Assembly: GCA_964017045.1 (NCBI GenBank) | Contig: OZ024799.1 | Location: 34,539,736 to 34,603,735, forward strand | Source of the DNA: Omphiscola glabra | Taxonomy: Eukaryota > Mollusca > Gastropoda > Lymnaeidae | Length of the DNA stretch: 64,000 bases | Direction of reading: 5' to 3' | Shown here: positions 44,620 to 55,060 of the stretch, in pieces | Numbering within the stretch: the stretch's first letter is position 1 | How the letters are laid out: each line of letters opens with the position of its first letter | Translations under genes and position numbers: made by a program | Notes under the pieces: model-generated | Seen by the model: the letters and a program-made list of their open reading frames with translations, nothing else | Told to the model about the DNA's origin: nothing | The model's database searches: none

Positions 44620-45215
44620 CAGATCAGGTTGTCCAAAGAACAGGTTGTCACCAGACAGAGTAGAATGTCACCACAGCAAGTTGTTGCAAGAACAAGGTGC
44701 CATAATTCATAGCAGGGTGTCATCAGAGTAGATTGCCACGAGAGAAGGTTGCATGACATCAGGTTGTCACTAGAGCATGCTGTCATCAGAATAGATTGCC
44801 ACGAGAGAAGTTTGCATGACATCAGGTTGTCACTAGAGCATGCTGTCATCAGAATAGATTGCCACGAGAGAAGTTTGCATGACATTAGGTTGTCACTAGA
44901 GCATGCTGTCATCTTAGTAGATTGCCACGAGAGAAGTTGCATGACAACAGGTTGTCACTAGAGCAGCGGTTCTCAACTTGTGGGTCGTGACCCCTTTGGG
45001 GGTCGAACGACCTTTTCCGAGAGGTCGCCTATGACCATCAGAAAACACATATACTCTACAGTTATATAGTAGCAACAAAAATAATTTTGTGGTTGGGGGT
45101 CGCTACAACATGAAGAGCTGTATTAAAGAGTCGCGGCATTAGGAAGGTTGAGAAGCACTGCACTAGAGCATGATGTCATCAAAGTAGATTGCCACGAGAG
45201 AAGGTTGCATCAGAT
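44620..45215. repeat. 63-bp minisatellite, split by a SPIN-like element
   Basis: Units of 63 bp beginning GTTGTCACTAGAGCATGCTG are exact in spacing at 44763, 44826 and 44889, with more diverged copies on either side. The insertion at 44964-45160 falls within one unit, and the unit resumes at 45,161. Confidence 0.92.
44964..45160. mobile_element. SPIN-like (SPACE INVADERS) hAT non-autonomous element
   Basis: A 197-bp element. The left end CAGCGGTTCTCAAC is followed by TGTGGGTCGTGACCCCTTTG and GGGGTCGAACGACC. The right part has GGTTGGGGGTCGCTACAACA and a TCGCGGCATTAGGAAGGTTG ending in AGAAGCACTG. The flanks are a perfect 8-bp duplication, CACTAGAG (44956-44963 and 45161-45168). The end sequences and order agree with the SPIN family as I know it. 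No coding capacity. It needs a transposase supplied in trans. Confidence 0.85.
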
Positions 45216-45261
45216 CAGGTTACGAATAGAAAAGTTTAATGATCAATAAATCTTACCGGTA

Positions 45262-45970
45262 CCACCAGAGTGTACATACAGTCTCTATCAGGATCCCACA
45301 ATAGTAGCAGAAAAGAAAAGGGCGGCCTACGCTGGGCAGGACAGTTAGAGAGAATGCCAAATGACAGAGGGGTGAAGAGGGTGCACCACCAAAACCCCAG
45401 AGGAAAGCGGCTCAAAGGCAGACCTAGGCTTAGATGGATGGACGATGTGAGGAGTGAAGAAGGGGCATAACCAAAACCCCAGGGGAAAACGGCTCAAAGG
45501 CAGACCCAGGCTTAGATGGAAGGACGACGTGAGGAGTGAAGAGGGGGCATAACCAAAACCTAAGAGGAAAACGGCTCAAAGGCAGACCCAGGCTTAGATG
45601 GAAGGACGACGTGAGGAGTGAAGAGGGTGCATAACCAAAACCTAAGAGGAAAACGGCTCAAAGGCAGACCCAGGCTTAGATGGAAGGACGACGTGAGGAG
45701 TGAAGAGGGTGCATAACCAAAACCTAAGAGGAAAACGGCTCAAAGGCAGACCCAGGCTTAGATGGAAGGACGATGTGAGGATTGAAGAGGGTGCATAACC
45801 AAAACCTCAGAGGAAAACGGCTCAAAGGCAGACCCAGGCTTAGATGGAAGGATGATGTTGAAAAAGATCTACAGCAACTGGAAATCCAAGCATCGAAAAG
45901 AAAAGCATTAGTCTGTGTGGAAGGAAGTGGTGAGGCAGGCCAAAGTCCTACATTGGCTGTAGCGCCACAG
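45262..45970 (+). pseudogene. RTE-type LINE C-terminus, amplified internally
   Basis: The plus strand reads YSLYQDPTIV, then RWAGQLERMPNDRGVKRVHH and RGKRLKGRPRLRWMDDV. This is the conserved tail of RTE-type endonuclease/reverse transcriptase polyproteins (RLRWAGH.ERM.....KR....RGKR..GRPRLRW.DDV..DL). The final part, at 45,780-45,960, continues to EKDLQQLEIQASKRKALV. Between them an 82-bp part is tandemly repeated, destroying the frame. Dead element. Confidence 0.75.
45370..45860. repeat. 82-bp tandem array derived from the LINE
   Basis: Equivalent points fall at 45384, 45466, 45548, 45630, 45712 and 45794, exactly 82 bp apart. The unit holds ACGGCTCAAAGGCAGACC and GGCTTAGATGG. The last unit runs into the normal LINE 3' sequence. 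Confidence 0.93.
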
Positions 45971-46719
45971 TGAAGGATGTACCACCAGAGTAAATACGCA
46001 TTATGATTTAATGTCTTATGTCTGCGTCCAGATAATGTGCAGATAAAATATTTCATCGGCTCCTCTCTTAAGTGCATTTAATGCTTTAGAACAGTATATG
46101 GAATAAGCGTTAATAAGTGAATATTTCTTGTTGTAAATAGCCAGGTGTTATAGGCTTACTGTATGTTAATAGCCACTTTTTATAGGCTTACTGTATGTTA
46201 TAGCCAGTTATAGGCCTACGGTATGTTAATAGCCTACGGTATAGATGATATCTAAAACCAAATTTTGTTCAAGGCTGATAATGATTCGACAATTTTATAT
46301 CTGCTTTGTTTTTGGTTTAAAATGTATATAGTTTTTATTTTTAAATATATAATCCACCCCTGCTCAATTCGGTGGTCTCTGCGACCCACCCCCACCCCAC
46401 ATCTAATAAGCGTTTTATCGGTCAAAAGGGACAAACATTTTGAGAACCACTGGTTGAAAACATTGTCTCTGTGAAATGATCGGTCGCGAAGCAGTCCCAA
46501 CTTTGAGTCCCGCGAAGTAACGAACCATTCTTTATTATTATTTTCTAAATAGCTTTCCTCCCGCACAAGTGTTTCATAAAATAGTACTGCCCGCCTTATA
46601 TTTTCAGTTGTGCAGGCCTACCTTAGACATTAAAATGCCTAGCACCTGTAACGCCGTAAGAGTTTCCGGAATTTTTTATTGTGTCATTGTCATGCCGCCT
46701 GTGGGACTCCATTTCCGGT
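45971..46719. other. no gene; hAT-like right end at 46438-46452
   Basis: Contains a short TATAGGCTTACTGTATGTTA repeat (46,150-46,240) and a hAT-like right end TTTTGAGAACCACTG. Nothing coding is recognised. Confidence 0.4.
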
Positions 46720-46850
46720 GTTTGAGTTCAGAGTTTTCCTTCTCTAAGAGGAGTTGCCATCCAAGGTTAACGAGTCCCATCCACCCGGGATGCTGGTGAT
46801 GTTTTTGCTTGTCAAGACTTTTTTTCCGGGGATTGAACTTCTGTTCACAA
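46720..46850 (+). repeat. dispersed repeat, second copy
   Basis: Second copy of the element at 37180-37315 (same orientation, same core blocks). It contains CCATCCACCCGGGATGCTGG. Confidence 0.6.
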
Positions 46851-47234
46851 GCTTGTGATTGACCCAGTTTAGACCATTCGGCCACCATATACGACAGTGA
46901 TTGTTCGAAAATCGACGGGGTTACCCACCGCGAAATGCCAAAAACCGCGAAGTAGTATTGATATAGTTTACAGTTTATTTATATTCTTTTAATTTATTTT
47001 ATTGCAAAAATAATTAAAATAATAAACATATGAAAATACGTATAAAGTATACAGCAAAAAAAAAAAAAAAAAACAACTGCAAAATAGCGAAAAATCCGCA
47101 TCGTATCATTGGAGGAGCTGTCCAGAGGGGGATCTTCATTGTAAGATTTTTAGTAGAGCATTACTTTTATCTACTCAAAATACATTCCCTAAAGGCAAAA
47201 TATATGACGTGACTGGTTGATATGTTGTACTTTA

Positions 47235-47335
47235 GGTTCTTGTGTGTGGTATTGCTATGTTATACTTCAGGTTCTTGTGTGTGGTATTGCTATGTTATAC
47301 TTCAGGTTCTTGTGTGTGGTATTGCTATGTAAACG
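47235..47335. repeat. 35-bp tandem repeat, 3 copies
   Basis: Unit containing GGTTCTTGTGTGTGGTATTG, recurring at 35-bp steps (47235, 47270, 47305). Confidence 0.9.
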
Positions 47336-48330
47336 CTAACCGCAAGATATCATAAAGTTCTTGCATTTTCCCGATATAGCCATGTTGAAATGTCCACCTA
47401 AGGAAAGCTTAGCTGCTCGTGTTAACCCCTCTCCTCTCTCCCCTCTCCTCTCTTAGCCACAAACTGAGGACAATAATTGCATTAGATCGCATCACTTCCA
47501 GCAGACGTGAGATCACGAAGAATACACAATCGATAAACTCTGGTGGGAGTTTTACATGGCCAGAAAATCAATGACTAAGGCCAGTTATTAAATGCATCAT
47601 CTTCCAGACAGCCGGTGGCCGAACATCTAGCAATTTTCACCCGTGATTAGAAAGCAATTTGTTTTCACTTGGTGTATTGAAATTGCTTTATAAGACTATA
47701 AGTTTTAAGACTATCGGTAGCTATTTCACCAATTATCGTCTACCAATAGCCATTTCACCAAAAATTGTCTACCAGTCTTTGGCATAACCCTTACCGCCGC
47801 CTTCTTATAACCATCACTATATTACAAAGGTGCGCCTTAAACAGAATTATTTCCTTCAGTTCTGTTTAGCACTCGGTAAAGTATTTAACTTTAAATCTAA
47901 ACCGGTTAGGGCCCTTCCACATGTTGAATTTTGCTTACCGTGCTTTTATAAATTGTTGACTCCAGTAAACCGGTTAGACTCCAACTCCAGCCAGGCGGCA
48001 CACAAGCCGAGGCTTTTTTTCTTTCGTATTCAATAAAAGTATTGTGTCACAATATATTTTTTTTTTCAACGCATTTTCGATGTTTGTTATTTTTTAAATT
48101 TAATTCTCCAACAACAACACCAACACACCAACAACAACGTTGACTATACTACTGGATTTTAATAAGACGTTTATTAAACAGCTAAACAATTATTACGTTT
48201 TGGTTTACACGCCATATATATCCTGGTCTTTTAAACTTTGTAAGAAAAAACACTATTTGCTCTTTTGATTTTTAACTTTTATCTACTATTTAACCATGGG
48301 ACCGCTTATCTCCCTTATCGTCGCAACTTT
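47336..48330. other. no gene recognised
   Basis: Contains a short ACCAATAGCCATTTCACC-type duplication (about 47,705-47,780). A 68-codon open frame at 47830-48036 has no recognisable domain. Confidence 0.4.
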
Positions 48331-48337
48331 CAGCTCT

Positions 48338-48725
48338 CACATCATCACACCTAGAATCAGCTTTCACATCATGGCACCTAGATCCAGCTCTCACATCATG
48401 ACATCTAGATTAGTCCTCACATCATCACATCTAGATCCAGCTCTCACATCATCACATCTAGATTTGTTCTCACAGTATCACATCTAGATTGAGCTCTCAC
48501 ATTATTACATATAGATCCAGCTTTCACATCATCACACCTAGATCCAGCCCTCACATCATCACATCTAGATCCAGCTCTCACATCATCACATCTAGATTAG
48601 TTCTCACATCATCCCATCTAGATCCAGCTCTCACATCATCACATCTAGATTAGTTCTCACATCATCACACCTAGAATCAGCTCCCACATCATGTCACCTA
48701 GATCCAGCTTTCACATCATCACACC
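48338..48725. repeat. 27-bp minisatellite
   Basis: About 14 copies of a unit containing CTCACATCATCACATCTAGA, with several variant and shortened units. Confidence 0.92.
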
Positions 48726-49065
48726 TATCTTTAAGTTGTCCCAAAAACTGCAGCTAACGTTAAAAGCTCCCACTCTCTCCCCTACCCACAAAGATTAGCA
48801 TACATATTCTGACACCGAAACGTCGTCCATCTTGATCATTTAAAAGCTGTTGTCGAAACATCTCGGAACTGCAAGACAGGACTAGCCCCAGCGCTTCCGC
48901 TCACCAGACATCCTTACATTCGACTTATTATTTTCTCTGCTATTCTAAGTCCTTAGAAGCATTGTTGACTCTAATCAAGGAGATGACTAATGCAGTGCAC
49001 ACCTGGACCATGTTTCATCTCTAATTGAAACTAAAGCAACTTCTGGCACGGCCACTCTATTTACT

Positions 49066-49313
49066 GAAGGAAATTAGTAAAACACAGTAAGGTTAAACCT
49101 GATCAAAGGAACGCAACAAAAGACTTATCTTTTGCTGCCCTCTTGGATACTATTTCTGAGCTAAGTGCTATATTATATATTTTTTGATACATTTTTTTAA
49201 TTTTATTCGTGTTTCTGTTTGTTCGCTGATGAAGGCTTCCTGCCGACACGTTCGTTGTTTTGTTGCGTTCCTTTGATCAGGTTTAACCTTACTGTGTTTT
49301 ACTAATTTCCTTC
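49066..49313. mobile_element. inverted-repeat structure with hammerhead-like core (Penelope-type)
   Basis: Two 56-bp arms are perfect reverse complements: 49066-49121 begins GAAGGAAATTAGTAAAACAC, and 49258-49313 is its complement. They enclose a 136-bp loop. In the loop, 49226-49248 reads CTGATGA, AGGCTTCCTGCC, GACA: a hammerhead core with CUGAUGA and stem II intact but the GAAA box changed to GACA. Inverted terminal-repeat copies with such motifs are a hallmark of Penelope-like elements. No reverse transcriptase is present. Confidence 0.65.
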
Positions 49314-49374
49314 TGTGCTAACCTGATTGCAGTCTCCCCCATTATTACCTCACTCTATTTACTTAGCGGTACAT

Positions 49375-49770
49375 TCTAGGTTATTATAAACAGTACATCC
49401 TAGGTTATTATAAACGGTATATTCTAGGTTATTATAAACGGTACACTGTAAGTTAATATAAACGGTACATTCTAGGTTATTATAAACGGTACATCCTAGG
49501 TGATTATAAACGATATATTCTAGGTTATTATAAACGGTACACTGTAAGTTAATATAAACGGTACATTCTAGGTTATTATAAACGGTACATCCTAGGTCAT
49601 TATAAACGATATATTCTAGGTTATTATAAATCGTACATTCTAGGTTATTATAAACGGTACATTCTAGGTTATTATAAACGGTACATTCTAGGTTATGATA
49701 AACGGTACATTCTAGGTTATGATAAACGGTACATTCTAGGTTATTATAAACGGTACATTATAGGTTATTA
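49375..49770. repeat. 24-bp minisatellite
   Basis: About 16 copies of a unit containing AGGTTATTATAAACGGTACA. Confidence 0.94.
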
Positions 49771-49844
49771 TAAAATAATGTTAGCTACGCGTTAAACAAA
49801 CGTTTATTTATTTTCATTGTGTCGTCATGAATTTCGTGAACATA

Positions 49845-51140
49845 AATTGTGTCCACATTATTGTCTTGTGTCCATATTATTGTCTTGTGTCCACATTATT
49901 GTCTTGTGTCCATATTATTGTCTTGTGTCCATATTATTGTCTTGTGTCCACATTATTGTCTTGTGTCCACATTATTGTCTTGTGTCCATATTATTGTCTT
50001 GTGTCCATATTATTGTCTTGTGTCCACATTATTGTCTTGTGTCCATATTATTGTCTTGTGTCCATATTATTGTCTTGTGTCCACATTATTGTCTTGTGTC
50101 CATATTATTGTCTTGTGTCCATATTATTGTCTTGTGTCCATATTATTGTCTTGTGTCCACATTATTGTCTTGTGTCCATATTATTGTCTTGTGTCCACAT
50201 TATTGTCTTGTGTCCACATTATTGTCTTGTGTCCATATTATTGTCTTGTGTCCACATTATTGTCTTGTGTACATATTATTGTCGTGTGTCCACATTATTG
50301 TCTTGTGTCCATATTATTGTCTTGTGTCCACATTATTGTCTTGTGTCCATATTATTGTCTTGTGTCCACATTATTGTCTTGTGTCCATATTATTGTCTTG
50401 TGTCCATATTATTGTCTTGTGTCCACATTATTGTCTTGTGTCCATATTATTGTCTTGGGTCCACATTATTGTCTTGTGTCCACATTATTGTCTTGTGTAC
50501 ACATTATTGTCTTGTGTCCACATTATTGTCTTGTGTCCACATTATTGTCTTGTGTCCACATTATTGTCTTGTGTCCATATTATTGTCTTGTGTCCACATT
50601 ATTGTCTTGTGTCCCTATTATTGTCTTGTGTCCACATTATTGTCTTGTGTCCATATTATTGTCTTGTGTCCATATTATTGTCTTGTGTCCACATTATTGT
50701 CTTGTGTCCATATTATTGTCTTGTGTCCATATTATTGTCTTGTGTCCACATTATTGTCTTGTGTCCATATTATTGTCTTGTGTCCATATTATTGTCTTGT
50801 GTCCACATTATTGTCTTGTGTCCATATTATTGTCTAGTGTCCACATTATTGTCTTGTGTCCATATTATTGTCTTGTGTCCACATTATTGTCTTGTGTCCA
50901 CATTATTGTCTTGTGTCCATATTATTGTCTTGTGTCCATATTATTGTCTTGTGTCCATATTATTGTCTTGTGTATATATTATTGTCTTGTGTCCATATTA
51001 TTGTCTTGTGTCCATATTATTGTCTTGTGTCCATATTATTTTATTGTGTCCAAATTATTGTCTTGTGTCCATATTATTTTCTTGTGTCCCTATTATTGTC
51101 TTGGGTGCATATTATTGTCTTGTGTCCATATTATTGAGAG
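49845..51140. repeat. 19-bp minisatellite, about 68 copies
   Basis: Unit TTGTCTTGTGTCCATATTA with C/T variation (CACATTA against CATATTA). Because 19 is not a multiple of three, each frame cycles through the unit every 57 nt. The unit lacks stops in all three plus frames, so open frames of up to 449 codons arise (a 19-residue repeat, VSILLSCVHIIVLCPYYCL). These frames are not a gene. Confidence 0.95.
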
Positions 51141-51824
51141 TTGTATCTTTCCGCAGTAAATTGTAGCCTGTGTCAACTCTTTAGCTAGCTAAACCTCCAA
51201 CTTAATCTGCGCACAAGATTTATAAGTTTTTCACACTACACTTCACTGCCGTTACAATTTAAATCTTTCAAAGTGAGTAGCACTATACCGGCTGTCAAAA
51301 ATACATTTGTAGTTAATGAATTTGTAAAAAATCAATATTAGGTAAGCAGGTCTACCAAAAACCGAAAAACATGGCAAGAGGTCTACGAGACAAAAATGTT
51401 TTTGGGGCCTCTGGTCTAAGAGTTCCATGCAAAGAGCTATAAACAATGAGCCATCGCTCAAGCAAAGCTATATAAAATATTTTAAATATTGATATGCGTA
51501 ATTAACTTTTTAAAACTATGATTAATTAATTGTTCGCGTGTGTCTCAAGTAGTTATACAATTATATGTACATTTGTTAGTCCGTCTCATTTTCTTATAAT
51601 AGTGTCATTTAATGGCGGAAATCTATTAATAGAACATCCGGGCGTTCAGTATGGCCAATCACATTAATTATATTAATAAAACAACCCTTTATTCCGTTTA
51701 GCCAATATCTCAACAGCTGTTCGGTAATCCTACCTTAATTTGAGCCAGGGTAGTGGGTGTCAACCTACACAAAAACGTGTTAAAACATTATTTAACAAAC
51801 GATTTTACAAACAAATTGTTACTG

Positions 51825-51827
<3 letters not shown>
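51141..51827. other. no gene recognised
   Basis: AT-rich unique sequence with no coding signature. Confidence 0.45.

Positions 51828-51892
<65 letters not shown>
51828..51892. repeat. (AT)n microsatellite
   Basis: About 32 uninterrupted AT dinucleotides. It is self-complementary and prone to length change. Confidence 0.98.
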
Positions 51893-51896
<4 letters not shown>

Positions 51897-52580
51897 AAAT
51901 ACATTGTTGAGAGCTATGTTTTACGAAAAACAATGTCTAAAAATAGTAACATTACGTAATGAAATGTGTCGTTTTGCGGTCTTAGAAATGACAAGCCCTA
52001 TTGCTTTTGATTCCACCAAATGAGAAAACATAGGAAATATATCATTTTTATAAAAGGCAAATCATTATCACAATGGACTGGTGCGAGGGAAACAATGTTT
52101 GATGAAACCTATGTGACGTTTCATCTTTGAATATAACGTCAATTTCAGATGTCCAATGACACTACACATTTTTATTTCACACCAATTAAATCAGTAATGT
52201 GATTTAAAAAAAAAACAACAATTCCCCTTTGACTCAGATCTAAAACGTATTTATTTGTATTTATTTTTTAATATTTTTTTTTTTTACTGGCAACTCAAGT
52301 CAGGAAGTGTTGACCTCGATTATGTATTCGATTACAATCTGAAAGAACAAATAAACCTTTCCGTTTGAACGAAAATGATCAACCAACCCTCCCTCAGGTG
52401 TTGGGTAGGGCATAGGACTGTCATAGGAGGGAGGTGGGGGGGGGGGGTTTTGAAGAATTTATCTCAGGAGAATGAGAAAGGCATGGCATGCGCTGGAGAA
52501 GATAAAATAAAGTCAAGGTTACACAGAGCTGAATATAAATTAAGACGATACGGAGTAATCTAATACTGACACGCCCTGCC
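51893..52580. other. no gene recognised
   Basis: AT-rich, with a G-run near 52,437. Confidence 0.4.
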
Positions 52581-52754
52581 TAGTGGAGTTTCCCTGCCAA
52601 TTTGTACAAATAGTCGCCCCAAATCACGTGAGGGGCGCTCTGAGCTTGGCTACGGCCGCAAAATTCGTTTGGGTGTTAGCCCCAAGTCCGGGCCCAACAA
52701 TAACGATAATTTTGCGGCCCCTCTTCAAAAAAAAAACAAACAAACAAAGAAATG

Positions 52755-52841
52755 GTAATTTTCAGTTGCCGCCACTAAATATAAAGAAAGAATGCCGCCC
52801 GGAGCGGACCACCCCTTCCGCACCCTCTTCCTACGCCACTG
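52755..52841 (-). mobile_element. hAT-like element end (CAGTGGCGTAGG)
   Basis: On the minus strand from 52841 it reads CAGTGGCGTAGGAAGAGGGT, followed by a GGTCCGCTCCGGGCGGCA-like block and GTGGCGGCAA. This is the end of a small hAT-like element common in animal genomes. The other end was not identified. Confidence 0.5.
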
Positions 52842-52894
52842 AATTAACGGTAAACGAAGCTGGGGCTCTGGCCCGGTAACACGAACTTTTCGTG

Positions 52895-53000
52895 AGTCGA
52901 CGTCCAAGAGGTCACCGTCCAAGAGGTCACCGTCCACGAGGTCACCGTCCACGAGGTCACCGTCCAAGAGGTCGCCGTCCAAGAGGTCACCGTCCATTAA
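52895..53000. repeat. 15-bp minisatellite, 7 copies
   Basis: Unit GTCACCGTCCAAGAG with CACGAG variants. The minus frame (GDLLDGDLVD) is an artefact. Confidence 0.95.
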
Positions 53001-53109
53001 CGTTTCAAAATGTCTAAGCAACACCGGTACGAAGGGGACAGCTTACGAGAATACCATTCTTAAAAGACTTCATGAAATTATGGACTTATTTTAAAAAAAA
53101 TATATATAT

Positions 53110-53270
53110 ATCTTGAACTTAAAGGATGGCATTCTTTGTCTTATTTAAATTAAAAAGGATGACATTCTATTTTTCATTTAACTTAAAGGATGGTATTCTT
53201 TGTCGTATTAACTTAAAAGATGGTTTTCTATCTCTTATTTAACTTAAAGGAAGACATTACATGTCTCAAT
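53110..53270. repeat. irregular repeat on ACTTAAAGGATGG
   Basis: Four to five copies of about 35 bp with ACTTAAAGGATGGCATTCTT and diverged variants. Confidence 0.75.
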
Positions 53271-53369
53271 CAAATTATGGATTTAAAAGAGTTGAAAATA
53301 TAAGCACATGATTGAGAATTTGACCAAAACTAAACGATCTGATGACGTTACTTGGACTCGGCAGATTAG

Positions 53370-53990
53370 GTTCTAAGCTTGTCATATGTCAGGTTCTAAG
53401 CGTGTCATATTTCAGGTTCTAAGCTCGTCATATGTCAGGTTCTAAGCGTGTCATATGTCAGGTTCTAAGCGTGTCATATGTCAGGTTCTAAGCTTGTCAT
53501 ATGTCAGGTTCTAAGCTTGTCATATGTCAGGTTCTAAGCTTGTCATATGTCAGGTTCTAAGCTTGTCATATGTCAGGTTCTAAACTTGTCATATGTCAGG
53601 TTCTAAGCTTGTCATATGTCAGGCTCTAAGCGTGTCATATGTCAGGTTCTAAGCTTGTCATATGTCAGGTTCTAAGCTTGTCATATGTCAGGTTCTAAGC
53701 TTGTCATATGTCAGATTCTAAGCGTGTCATATGTCGATCTAAGCTTGTCATATTTCAGGTTCTAAGCTTGTCATATGTCAGGTTCTAAGCTTGTCATATT
53801 TCAGGTTCTAAGCTTGTCATGTGTCACGTTCTAAGCTTGTCATATGTCATGTTCTAAGCTTGTCATATGTCAGGTTTTAAGCTTGTCATACGTCAGGTTT
53901 TAAGCTTGTCATATGTCAGGTTTTAAGCTTGTCATATGTCATGTTCTAAACGTGTCATATGTCAGGTTCTAAGCGTGTCATATGTCAGGT
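53370..53990. repeat. 23-bp minisatellite, about 27 copies
   Basis: Unit containing GGTTCTAAGCTTGTCATATG. Most units keep an E-box CATATG. A minority subtype has GCGTG in place of GCTTG, scattered through the array. Confidence 0.95.
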
Positions 53991-54119
53991 TATCGCTGAG
54001 GAGGAATTCAAAACGTTTTAACACAACGCCACGTCATCTCCATTCGCTCACGAGAGCAACACTGACAAACGTTGTTCTTGTGACAAGTGGCACCATGGCA
54101 TCAACACGTGACATCGTGT

Positions 54120-54245
54120 TATAACACATGTGGTGGCCAGTGATGGTGACATCCGGGGGTAACACATGTGGTGGGTAGTGATGGTGACATTAAGGGGGGG
54201 GGGGTAACACGTGTTGCGGGCTGTAAAATAGTGTCATCGGCTAAC
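54120..54245. repeat. GTAACACATGTGGTGG array, left part
   Basis: Three to four irregular copies of a unit containing GTAACACATGTGGTGG and AGTGATGGTGACAT. The same unit reappears at about 54,953-55,060 beyond the hAT relic, so it was split by that insertion. Confidence 0.8.
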
Positions 54246-54246
54246 A

Positions 54247-54956
54247 CAGGGGTCATCAAACTTTTTTCGTAGCGTGCTGGATAACTGACAAAATGACGAG
54301 CGCAGGCCACATAATCATTATGTACAATAATTGCAAGTCACAACGAAAGCTCTTGGAAAAAAAGATGAAAACTAAGTTTATTTTCCAAGTAAATCATGGG
54401 TGGGTGGCGTGCAATGTATAAAAAAAACAAAGACAACCACCATATTTATTTACTAAAAAGGTTATCAAAGAAGGCGATGTTAGCAAAAAGATAGTTACAT
54501 CAGGACTAGTGCGCATGTATCCGATTCCCACAAACTAAGTAGCAAAAAAAAAAAAAAAAAAAAAAAAAGAAGGTTAGTGAGATTTGTGAAACTGACGTTT
54601 GGCTTTCAAGATACCATCAATGTTTGGTTGGGAATTGCTGCACCCAATCAAGAGAATTGCATTCAAATGTTCATCATTCAATCTCTTTCGATGTATTGTC
54701 AAACATAACCATAATTTTTTTTTTTTTAAATCTAGATACAATAATATAAAATTGAAAATGGTAAATTTAAGGCACATAGCAGCCAGGACATCTCCGCACG
54801 CGTAAAGATCTCCTAGTATTCTAAACATAATATTTAAATTGTATCACAACGTCTCGTGTTCGTTCGTTTTATCAAGCAAATTCAAGTAATGTCGGCGAGC
54901 CTTATGAACTGACGCCGCGGGCCGGATCCGGCCCGAGGGCCTAAGTTTGTTGACAT
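54247..54956 (-). mobile_element. hAT (Charlie/ZBED5-like) relic
   Basis: The left end CAGGGGTCATCAAACTTTTT is typical of Charlie-type hAT elements. The right part carries GGGCCGGATCCGGCCC and CTAAGTTTGTTGACATG, complementary in outline to the left end. Between them the minus strand holds a transposase C-terminal remnant (54590-54700). The exact right boundary and target duplication are unclear. Confidence 0.6.
54590..54700 (-). pseudogene. hAT transposase C-terminal remnant (GTF2IRD2/ZBED5-like)
   Basis: The minus strand reads HRKRLNDEHLNAILLIGCSN, then SQPNIDGILKAKRQFHKSH and a stop. It matches the R-L-x-D-E-H-L-x-x-x-L-R-x-A-x-S...P-D-I-x-x-L...Q...SH ending shared by domesticated and free hAT transposases of the Charlie type. 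The upstream part is lost. Confidence 0.65.
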
Positions 54957-55060
54957 GTGGTGGGCTGTTGTAGCGACTTCGGGGGGGGGGGGGGAGGGAA
55001 CACATGTGGTGATCAGTGATAGTGACATCGGGTAACACAAGTGGTGGACAGTGATTGTGA

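Noticed and set aside
44035..45215. CRISPR-like array
   Set aside because: Units abut directly without unique spacers, the context is eukaryotic, and no cas genes are present. These are minisatellites.
43852..46452. A single 2.6-kb hAT element with CAGTGGTTCTCAA ends
   Set aside because: The ends pair but the 8-bp flanks (GTATAAAG and GTTGAAAA) differ, and the interval holds independent arrays. More likely two separate fragments.
47830..48036. 68-codon plus-strand frame as an exon
   Set aside because: No splice partner or domain, and composition like the surrounding sequence.
49817..51166. 449-codon open frame as a membrane protein gene
   Set aside because: It is wholly explained by a 19-bp tandem repeat lacking stops in three frames. 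All three plus frames are open and encode the same 19-residue cycle.
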